The notes under the pieces: generated by a model
What the model saw: the letters and a program-made list of their open reading frames with translations, nothing else
Database searches by the model: none
Told to the model about the DNA's origin: nothing
Program-made: the position numbers and the translations under genes
Part shown: positions 1 to 4,512 of the stretch, piece after piece
Numbering within the stretch: position 1 is the stretch's first letter
Layout of the letters: each line of letters starts with the position of its first letter
Source of the DNA: Mobilicoccus sp032100225
GTDB taxonomy: Bacteria > Actinomycetota > Actinomycetes > Actinomycetales > Dermatophilaceae
NCBI GenBank assembly: GCA_032100225.1
Contig: DAMDJY010000195.1
Coordinates: forward strand, 1 to 5,438
DNA length: 5,438 nt
Direction of reading: 5' to 3'

Positions 1-392
1 TGGGTCGCCGCCGCGACGGCACCGGCAGCCCGGTCTCCGCGCATGACGCAGGCGTCGAGCTCGGCTCGGCCGTCCGTGGTCAGCGCGGCGCCGCGACCGG
101 CGTTGAAGAACGCGCAGTCCTCGAGTTCGACGACGGCGGCGCACACCGCCTCCTCGGCGGATCCGCCGTCCTCCAGAACCCGCTGCCCCGCACGCAGTGC
201 CAGGGTCAGACCTTCTTCGCGGTCCGCCTGTTCCTCGGCAGTCAGGGGGTGGGCTCGGGGTCCGGCTCCGCCGTGGATCGCGAGCGCGTACGGCCCCCAC
301 GCGGGCACGGTGACGATCTCGACCGGGGGCCGTGTGGCCTGCCGCGACCTCGACTCCGGTCCGGACTCGGGCGGTGGGGTGGCGTCGGTCAT
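1..392 (-). CDS. Isoaspartyl peptidase / plant-type L-asparaginase, N-terminal fragment (cut by window edge)
   Basis: Reading leftward from an ATG at 392, this frame stays open to the window edge and gives 130 residues. It shows two hallmarks of the N-terminal-nucleophile isoaspartyl peptidase/type III asparaginase family (IaaA-like): HGGAG at residues 40-44, and FFNAGRG at about 95-101 followed by an ELDA motif at 111-114 and a GAVAA stretch near 124-128. Family members cleave beta-aspartyl dipeptides and/or asparagine after autoproteolysis at an internal threonine; that Thr would lie well beyond the window, so activity cannot be judged. About 35 residues precede the conserved core, which is longer than usual and Pro/Arg-rich; the true start could be internal. 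The ATG at 392 is favoured because it forms an ATGA overlap with the stop of the upstream hydrolase gene and has GGAGG at 402-398, five bases upstream. It is expected to be cytoplasmic and translationally coupled to that gene. Confidence 0.88.
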   Translation of the reverse strand, partial: MTDATPPPESGPESRSRQATRPPVEIVTVPAWGPYALAIHGGAGPRAHPLTAEEQADREEGLTLALRAGQRVLEDGGSAEEAVCAAVVELEDCAFFNAGRGAALTTDGRAELDACVMRGDRAAGAVAAAT

Positions 393-1306
393 GCGTTCCT
401 CCGAGCAATGGTGGGGTCCGGCGGCGAGTCCGGCGCGGATTCGATCGCGGCGAGCATCTCTCCGACGAATCGTGCGAACGCGGCAGGCTCGAACGAATCG
501 GGGGCGTCGTAGCCAGGCAGGAAGGCCACCCGAGCCGATCCGCGTTCCTCGGCCCACCGCGCGAATCGGTTCACCTCGGCGTCGCGGACCGTGCGAGCGC
601 CCACGGCCAGCCACACCGGCAGCGGGAGGCGGTCGTACAGGTCCAGCCCGTACGGGCCCCGCCCGATCATCTCGAGAGCCTGTTCGACGAGAGGCCGCCG
701 CGGAACGCGCTCCCAACCGTCGGGGGTGTCGCGAATCTGGCGTTGTACGTAGGTGCGCAGCTGGTGCTCGGACACCGGCTCGTTGACCCAGTCGGCCCGA
801 GCCAACGCGACCCGCTTCTCGACGAAGGCTTCGCGCTGCTCATCCGATCCGGAGACGAACATGTCGTTGCGCTGATCCCAGTCCGCCAGCGACGCGATGC
901 CGAGGATGTCCTCGTACTCCCGCTGTGCGGCCTTGCCCCGCCGCGACGTGAACGGGCCGACGACGAGAAATCCCCGCGCGCCGTGCCGCCCCGCCTGGTC
1001 GCCGAGCAGGCTCAACAGCTCTTCGCTCTCCACCACGACCAGGGGGTGGGTGAGTCCGAGCGCGTCCACCACGTCACCGAGGTCGTCGACGAGCCGCGTG
1101 ATGGACTCCTCGACCACCCGAGTGAGGCCATGCCCGCACAGGTCGATCGCCACCGGGTGCGCGACAGCGGCGAGCTCCGGGCCGAGCGTGGCCCACACCT
1201 GCGCGCTGGAGGCGATCTGGTGGATGAGCAGGACGTCCGGGCCGCTGCCCCCGAAGTCGATGGCGGCATACGTGCCCGACGGGACGCGGACGGCTACCTC
1301 TTTCAT
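389..1306 (-). CDS. Alpha/beta-hydrolase-fold protein with degenerate catalytic site
   Basis: This 305-residue protein has the outline of the alpha/beta hydrolase superfamily: a strand ending in LLIH (27-29), a helix with SSAQVW, a conserved DLCGHG (55-60), and a helix followed by a strand leading to the position of the nucleophile elbow. The elbow reads VVESEE (91-96) instead of GxSxG: Ser94 remains but both glycines are gone. The usual catalytic acid position after the late strand (VGARTV, about 235-240) lacks Asp, and the usual PGxGH motif reads PGYD (264-267), so the expected His is Tyr. The frame is long, clean and keeps domesticated codon use, so it does not look like a decaying gene. 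I infer a non-catalytic or altered-function member. The ATG at 1306 is preferred over an in-frame GTG at 1324 because AGG lies about eight bases before it and the fold begins there. Its TGA overlaps the ATG of the downstream asparaginase gene, indicating one operon. Confidence 0.85.
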   Translation of the reverse strand: MKEVAVRVPSGTYAAIDFGGSGPDVLLIHQIASSAQVWATLGPELAAVAHPVAIDLCGHGLTRVVEESITRLVDDLGDVVDALGLTHPLVVVESEELLSLLGDQAGRHGARGFLVVGPFTSRRGKAAQREYEDILGIASLADWDQRNDMFVSGSDEQREAFVEKRVALARADWVNEPVSEHQLRTYVQRQIRDTPDGWERVPRRPLVEQALEMIGRGPYGLDLYDRLPLPVWLAVGARTVRDAEVNRFARWAEERGSARVAFLPGYDAPDSFEPAAFARFVGEMLAAIESAPDSPPDPTIARRNA

Positions 1307-1494
1307 CCCCCGATCCTGCACCACAGGCCCGGCTTGCAGGCCGCGTTGCGACTACGCGGTGCCGTAGATCGGGGCAGTCGCCGGTACGGTATTCGTCGGG
1401 TCTGCCGCGACGACGCGACCGGATGACGCTCCCGCGCAAGCAGCAAGCACAGAGCGGCGCCGCAGACCACCACCGCATCCCGAGGGGTTTTGTC
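1307..1494. other. Divergent intergenic region between the hydrolase and mntP-like genes
   Basis: These 188 bases separate two genes transcribed away from each other, so promoters for both are expected here. I see only weak candidates: a TANNNT-type TACGGT at 1385-1390 on the plus strand without a convincing -35, and its reverse TACCGT on the minus strand. A 7-base inverted repeat (GGTCTGC at 1399-1405, GCAGACC at 1462-1468) could form a long-loop stem in the mntP-like leader, but an arm this short with a 56-base loop is expected by chance in GC-rich DNA. No conserved GGGGAGTA box of the yybP-ykoY manganese riboswitch is visible. No coding frame here resembles a missing N-terminal half of MntP. 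Confidence 0.5.
1482..1487 (+). promoter_or_regulatory. Ribosome binding site for the mntP-like gene
   Basis: GAGGGG lies seven bases before the ATG at 1495. This decides the start against the in-frame ATG at 1423, which would add 24 charged, non-hydrophobic residues with no counterpart in the family. Confidence 0.7.
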
Positions 1495-1761
1495 ATGTCC
1501 ACCTGGGCCGTTCTGCTGACCGCCGTCGGTGTCGCCGCCGACGCGTTCGCCGTCGGCATCGGGCTCGCGCTGCTCGAGGCCAACGTCGTCGAGGTCGTCA
1601 CCACCGTCGGGATCGTCACCTTCGCCCTCAGCTACCTCGGTGTCCTCATCGGCCGCAGAGCCGGCGATGCTCTCGGCCGGCCTGCCGGGATCGTCGGCGG
1701 GCTGCTGCTCATCGGGCTCGGAACGTCCACGGTGCTGCAGCACCTCGGCATCATCGGCTGA
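1495..1761 (+). CDS. Half-length MntP-like manganese efflux protein (C-terminal repeat only)
   Basis: This 88-residue membrane protein matches the second half of MntP (DUF204), the manganese exporter of about 190 residues that normally has two homologous three-helix repeats. The alignment recalled against E. coli MntP is close: helix 1 carries AADAFAVGIGLALLEAN (14-30), matching the second-repeat SLDAMAVGVGLAFLQVN; then SYLGVLIGRR; then AGIVGGLLLIGLG and a final QHL. Asp16 corresponds to the conserved Asp of the second repeat (Asp118 in E. coli, one of two aspartates reported as important). Three transmembrane segments are evident, at about 4-27, 33-55 and 65-84. No first repeat is encoded upstream, where the divergent hydrolase gene starts instead. 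It may act as a homodimer or with an MntP half elsewhere, or be a functional remnant. It heads a plus-strand cluster; the DUF2218 gene begins 37 bases after its stop. Family assignment is firm; transport function is inferred. Confidence 0.85.
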   Translation: MSTWAVLLTAVGVAADAFAVGIGLALLEANVVEVVTTVGIVTFALSYLGVLIGRRAGDALGRPAGIVGGLLLIGLGTSTVLQHLGIIG

Positions 1762-1798
1762 CGCCGGACCCGAATCCTCGATGGGGCATCCTGGGGGC

Positions 1799-2179
1799 AT
1801 GGTCGCCCTCATGCCGTTCGTCAAGGCCCGCGAGGTGGTACGGCGCCGCCTGGGTCGCCGTCCCGCGATCTCGCAGGCACGCGTCACCACCGATCGCGCC
1901 GAGCGTTACGGCAAGCAACTCTGCTCCCACCTCGGCCGCAAGGCCGAGGGCCGCTGGAACGAGAGCGGCACTGATCGCGGCACCGGCACGATCCGGTTCG
2001 ACGCCGACTCCGAGGTGCGCTTGCGCGCCGAACCCGAGTCGCTGCTGCTCACCCTCACCTGCCCGCTGCATCGCCGGGACGAGCTGCGGGACGTCGTCGG
2101 TCGCCACCTCGAACGCTTCGGCGCCCGCGAAACCCTCACCATCACCTGGACCGACCCGAGCAAGGACGCGACATGTTGA
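1799..2179 (+). CDS. DUF2218 domain protein
   Basis: This predicted soluble protein of 126 residues matches DUF2218, a small domain of about 95-100 residues of unknown biochemical function. The family pattern is visible in order: SQARV (25-29), DRAERYGKQLCSHLGRK (32-48), a GTGTIRF strand (61-67), two central strands (SEVRLRA, SLLLTLTC), then GRHLERFGAR (101-110) and a closing TITW (114-117). I recall DUF2218 genes or domains near siderophore-interacting proteins in some bacteria, but no iron gene is present here. The start is uncertain: ATG at 1781, 1799 or 1811 are all in frame, none with an ideally spaced ribosome site (GGGG at 1783-1786, GGGGG at 1793-1797). The basic stretch of about 20 residues before the domain (KAREVVRRRLGRR) is unusual for the family. 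The end overlaps the Nudix start by 7 bases, so the two are probably translationally coupled. Confidence 0.82.
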   Translation: MVALMPFVKAREVVRRRLGRRPAISQARVTTDRAERYGKQLCSHLGRKAEGRWNESGTDRGTGTIRFDADSEVRLRAEPESLLLTLTCPLHRRDELRDVVGRHLERFGARETLTITWTDPSKDATC

Positions 2180-2646
2180 GCCTCCCGCAGGTCCCGGTCT
2201 CGGCCGGCGCCATCCTCATAGACTCCGAGCAGCGCATCCTCCTGCTCAAGCCGACCTACAAGTCGGGCTGGACGATCCCCGGCGGCGTCATGGAGGAGGA
2301 CGGCGAGACCCCGTGGGAGGCCTGCCTGCGCGAGGTGCGTGAGGAAACCGGGATCGAGGTGAGCGAAGGGCGCCTGGTGTGTGTGGACTCCCGTCCCGCC
2401 AAGAAGGGCAGCAAACTCGGCCTGCGGTTCCTCTTCTACTGCGGTGAGGTGACCCCCGAGCAGATCGCGGGCATCACACTCCAGGCCTACGAGGTCAGCG
2501 AACACCGTTGGGTGACGCCCGAGGAGGCCGAGGAACTGCTGCGCCCCGCCATCCGGCGCCGGGTGCGCAAGGGCCTCAAGGTCATCCGCACGAACAAGGG
2601 CTGCGTCTACCTCGAGGACGGACGACGCGTGTCAGGCGTGTCCTGA
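2173..2646 (+). CDS. Nudix hydrolase (first of two)
   Basis: A 157-residue single-domain Nudix protein. Nudix enzymes hydrolyse nucleoside diphosphates linked to another moiety, using Mg2+ or Mn2+ held by glutamates. The fold starts at VPVSAGAILID (7-17), the strand RILLLKP follows, then WTIPGG (33-38). The Nudix box ends canonically in REVREETGI (53-61), giving metal-binding Glu54, Glu57 and Glu58. The loop between Gly38 and Glu45 has six residues instead of five, so the textbook GX5E spacing is expanded by one. The C-terminus (KVIRTNKGCVYLEDGRRV, about 135-152) is a short basic extension whose role I do not recognise. The substrate cannot be assigned. The ATG at 2173 lies inside the end of the DUF2218 gene (ATGTTGA), so translation probably depends on termination of that gene; only a weak purine run (GAGCAAGGA, about 2158-2166) lies upstream. 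It ends 35 bases from the convergent SMR gene. Confidence 0.92.
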   Translation: MLSLPQVPVSAGAILIDSEQRILLLKPTYKSGWTIPGGVMEEDGETPWEACLREVREETGIEVSEGRLVCVDSRPAKKGSKLGLRFLFYCGEVTPEQIAGITLQAYEVSEHRWVTPEEAEELLRPAIRRRVRKGLKVIRTNKGCVYLEDGRRVSGVS

Positions 2647-2681
2647 CCCCAGCGACTGCCCCGCCAGGGCGATCGGCCTGA

Positions 2682-2996
2682 TCAGGAGACGAGCTTCAAC
2701 CCGACGATGCATCCGACCAGGCCGAGGATGAGCAGGATCCGAAGCCACGAGATCGGTTCGGCCCCGCTCGCCATGCCGTAGGCCACCGTCAGCGAGGCGC
2801 CGATACCGACCCACACGGCGTAGGCGGTCCCGGTGGGCAACGTGCGCATCGCGTAGGCCAACCCGGCCATGCTGCACACCAGCGCCACCGCGAACAGGCT
2901 GGTCGGACCGACGCGCGTCAGCCCCTCCGAGCGCCCGAGTGCCGAGGCCCACACAGCCTCCAGCACTCCCGAGAGGATCAGGACGATCCAGGCCAT
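2682..2996 (-). CDS. sugE: Small multidrug resistance family transporter, Gdx/SugE type (guanidinium exporter-like)
   Basis: This 104-residue protein with four transmembrane helices has the standard SMR length. Residues associated with the Gdx (guanidinium/H+ antiporter, formerly SugE) branch are in place: Gly10, the essential Glu13 in helix 1, Trp16, Ser42, and Tyr59/Trp62 in the LPTGTAYAVWVGIG stretch (53-66). This favours guanidinium or small cation export over the broad-range EmrE/Qac branch. It differs from typical Gdx by GR instead of LK after helix 1 (21-22) and GAEPIS instead of a GES-like turn near 78-83. SMR proteins work as dimers, often with dual topology, so one gene can suffice; no second SMR gene is adjacent. 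The ATG at 2996 has GGAG at 3006-3003 with a six-base spacer. It follows the second Nudix gene by 41 bases and is probably the last gene of the cueP operon. No guanidine riboswitch can fit in that gap. Confidence 0.9.
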   Translation of the reverse strand: MAWIVLILSGVLEAVWASALGRSEGLTRVGPTSLFAVALVCSMAGLAYAMRTLPTGTAYAVWVGIGASLTVAYGMASGAEPISWLRILLILGLVGCIVGLKLVS

Positions 2997-3037
2997 GCGC
3001 GTCTCCAGGTGGTCGGGTCGAACAATGCCCGTGCAGC

Positions 3038-3613
3038 CTACGAGGCGGCTGCCCGCGAACGCATGTGCGAGACGGCGCGGCGGACGAGCACTGCGACCTC
3101 GTCGGGGACGCGTGGGAGGTCGTCGACGTCGAACCAGCGCAGGTCGTCCGACTCGTCCGAGATCTGCTCCTGGGCCCCCTCGGGCGCGACGGCGACGAAC
3201 CGGACGTCGAGATGCCGGGTGGTCTCGGTGTAGCCCCTACAACGGATGGGGTGGCAGTGCAGCTCCACGGGCTCGGGATCGAGCTGGACGTCGATCCCCG
3301 ACTCCTCGACCGCCTCCCTGCGCGCGGCAGCGGCGAGACTCGTGTCCCCCTCTTCGAGATGGCCGCCGAGTTGCAGCCAGGCACCCACCCGCGGGTGCAG
3401 CGTGAGCAGGGTTCGCCGCAGATCGGGCGACACCACGACGGCCGAGGCCGTGATGTGCCCGGGGGCGCACACACGAAGGTGCGCGTCGTCGCGAGCGGCG
3501 CAGAACGCGAGGTAGGTGTGCCGGAGCGCGTCCTGATCTGCGTCGGGCGCCGACCACCGCGTCAGCACGTCGACGACATCGGCGTGCAGCGGCGCGCCGG
3601 TGTGAGTGCTCAG
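3038..3613 (-). CDS. Nudix hydrolase (second of two), start codon unusual
   Basis: A Nudix protein of up to 191 residues, of the actinobacterial type with an N-terminal helical extension. Visible features: LHADVVDVLTRW near the N-terminus (9-20), a strand ITASAVVV (54-61), LLTLHP, then the Nudix region from GGHLEEGD (83-90) to RREAVEESGI (98-107) with metal-binding Glu100, Glu103 and Glu104. As in the other Nudix protein here, the box is one residue longer than GX5EX7RE, and Asp90 stands near the first Glu position. The HLDVRFVAVAP and ISDESDDLRWFDVDDLP segments match what I recall of this subfamily. There is no ATG or TTG in frame near the expected start: the choices are a CTG at 3613, overlapping the lipoprotein stop as CTGA, or a GTG at 3568 that would remove the LHAD segment. 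I give the longer form; the start is uncertain. Substrate unknown. The next gene downstream is the SMR transporter. Confidence 0.85.
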   Translation of the reverse strand: MSTHTGAPLHADVVDVLTRWSAPDADQDALRHTYLAFCAARDDAHLRVCAPGHITASAVVVSPDLRRTLLTLHPRVGAWLQLGGHLEEGDTSLAAAARREAVEESGIDVQLDPEPVELHCHPIRCRGYTETTRHLDVRFVAVAPEGAQEQISDESDDLRWFDVDDLPRVPDEVAVLVRRAVSHMRSRAAAS

Positions 3614-4278
3614 GTGAGCTGCAGAGTGGTCAGGCAGGTGGGGCTCTCGGCGTCGGTGGCGAACGGACCTTCGACCGACTTGCCGTCGTAGGAGAAGGAG
3701 AGGGTTCCCTCGATGTCGCGCGGCAGCCAGAAACCGACGAACCCGTTCTCGAAGGTGGTCACCGGGCCGTCGTACAGCACCGTCCCGTCCTTCTTGGTGA
3801 CCGTGGCCTGCATGGATGCGCCGGCGAACTCGCCGACGCACCCCGTCAGGCTGTGGTTGAAGCACTCGTGGGTGGTGCCCGCGTATGGCGCCACCGACAG
3901 GTAGAACAGGTCGTCCGGCACCGGGACCTGCTGCTCCTGACCGCTCTTCTCGTCGGTGAGCAGCAGATGGTCGAACCGGACCGAGCCGTTGACACCGGAG
4001 CCGCGATGCGAGTTCGTCTCGTCGAGGCCCTCGACGATCTCGACGACGCTCTTGCCCGCCAGCCCGTACGCCGACACCACCGGGCCGTCCACCGCAGGAG
4101 CTGCCACCGTCCGATCCGGGACGGTGTCGATCACCGTGGCACTGCCCGCCTGCGTCGCGGCCGCGCCATTGGTCTGCCCAGCGCCCTGCGACGACGGTGC
4201 CGTCTCGGTCGAGGTGCCACCACACCCCGAGAGGCCGAGTGCCACAACAAGCACGAGGGGTGCAAGGCCGGTCTTCAT
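3610..4278 (-). CDS. cueP: CueP-family copper-binding lipoprotein
   Basis: A 222-residue exported lipoprotein. Residues 1-19 form a signal peptide with a clear lipobox LSGC, so Cys19 should be lipidated and the protein anchored outside the membrane. A low-complexity Ser/Thr/Ala/Gln linker (about 20-60) precedes the CueP domain. Diagnostic CueP signatures are present: DDLFYLSVAPY (122-132), CFNHSLTGC (139-147), TTFENGFVGFWLPRD (174-188), and a terminal PTCLTTLQL (213-221). The three domain cysteines Cys139, Cys147 and Cys215 match the conserved cysteines of Salmonella CueP, a periplasmic copper-binding protein implicated in copper tolerance and in copper delivery to SodC. In this monoderm-type setting it would act at the outer face of the cytoplasmic membrane. 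The start is supported by GGAG at 4287-4284, five bases upstream, and by the signal peptide. It is first in a probable operon with the Nudix and SMR genes. No copper regulator or copper ATPase gene is in the window. Confidence 0.93.
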   Translation of the reverse strand: MKTGLAPLVLVVALGLSGCGGTSTETAPSSQGAGQTNGAAATQAGSATVIDTVPDRTVAAPAVDGPVVSAYGLAGKSVVEIVEGLDETNSHRGSGVNGSVRFDHLLLTDEKSGQEQQVPVPDDLFYLSVAPYAGTTHECFNHSLTGCVGEFAGASMQATVTKKDGTVLYDGPVTTFENGFVGFWLPRDIEGTLSFSYDGKSVEGPFATDAESPTCLTTLQLT

Positions 4279-4331
4279 GCGAACTCCGTTCAGGCGGTGT
4301 TATCCCACTCGTTCCGTGGTGATGTCCCCCC

Positions 4332-4361
4332 AATCTAACCAGCGGTCACCACAGCCTGCAA
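4332..4361 (-). promoter_or_regulatory. Candidate sigma-70-type promoter for the cueP operon
   Basis: On the minus strand TTGCAG (4361-4356) and TAGATT (4337-4332) are separated by 18 bases. The -10 fits the TANNNT pattern of actinobacterial housekeeping promoters and the -35 matches TTGACA at four of six positions. Transcription would begin near 4325, leaving a leader of about 45-50 bases before the ATG at 4278. An inverted repeat with arms 4316-4322 and 4346-4352 brackets the -10, so a repressor could act here. This is a consensus match only. Confidence 0.4.
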
Positions 4362-4503
4362 CACCGGCCCAGGTGGCCCGGATCCATGCGAACGGCCGAA
4401 GGTCAGCCGCGCCCTATCGGCTAGGCTCAACGTGTTTCGTTCTCCTCGCTCCCCGTGAGACTCAGGCCAGTACGAGGCTCGGGGGCCCACCCTCGAACAT
4501 CCC

Positions 4504-4508
4504 GGAGG
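4504..4508 (+). promoter_or_regulatory. Ribosome binding site for the phosphorylase gene
   Basis: GGAGG lies four bases before the GTG at 4513. This favours the GTG start over the in-frame ATG at 4564, which has only a weak purine-rich stretch upstream. The residues between the two starts are not conserved family sequence, so protein comparison does not settle it. Confidence 0.6.
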
Positions 4509-4512
4509 AACT

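Larger units (their letters stand above)
4279..4512. other. Divergent intergenic region between cueP and the phosphorylase gene
   Basis: These 234 bases must hold the control signals of two divergent transcripts. The cueP side has a plausible promoter at 4332-4361. The phosphorylase side has only a TANNNT-type TAGGCT at 4422-4427 with no recognisable -35, so I do not annotate it as a promoter. A 7-base inverted repeat (GTGGTGA at 4316-4322, TCACCAC at 4346-4352) is centred on the proposed cueP -10 box. A run of six C on the plus strand (4326-4331) adjoins that -10. No complete palindromic CsoR-type site or MerR/CueR-type dyad is seen. Confidence 0.5.

Noticed and set aside
43..786. Plus-strand open frame of 247 codons
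   Set aside because: It is antisense to the asparaginase and hydrolase genes, low complexity and Ser/Arg-rich, with no family match recognised.
332..1426. Long plus-strand open frame of 364 codons
   Set aside because: It lies antisense to the hydrolase gene and has no recognisable fold or motif; its Arg/Ala/Pro-rich composition is typical of shadow frames in GC-rich DNA.
1307..1494. Manganese (yybP-ykoY) riboswitch upstream of the mntP-like gene
   Set aside because: The conserved GGGGAGTA-type loop and its partner sequence are not present; the only stem seen is a 7-base pair with a 56-base loop.
1529..1798. Upstream extension of the DUF2218 frame into the mntP-like gene
   Set aside because: It gives a Ser-rich shadow of the membrane protein, while the MntP-type frame there has clear family motifs.
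2658..2686. Terminator between the convergent Nudix and SMR genes
   Set aside because: A 4-base-pair hairpin (GCCC/GGGC at 2658-2670) and a 10-base palindrome CCTGATCAGG (2677-2686) are present, but neither is strong or followed by a T run; the palindrome also contains the SMR stop codon.
2997..3037. Guanidine riboswitch before the Gdx-type SMR gene
   Set aside because: Only 41 bases separate the stop of the Nudix gene from the SMR start, too short for any known guanidine riboswitch class plus a ribosome site, and no ACGR-type motif pair is visible.
3038..3613. The two Nudix genes as a tandem or inverted duplication
   Set aside because: Outside the Nudix box the proteins differ in length, termini and motifs, so they are separate subfamily members.
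3614..4333. Upstream extension of the second Nudix frame to an ATG at 4333
   Set aside because: This part overlaps cueP in another frame and translates to Arg/Gly-rich noise; the recognisable Nudix family sequence begins only after the cueP stop.
4422..4427. TAGGCT as the -10 of a phosphorylase promoter
   Set aside because: It fits TANNNT but has no -35 partner, and such hexamers are frequent by chance.
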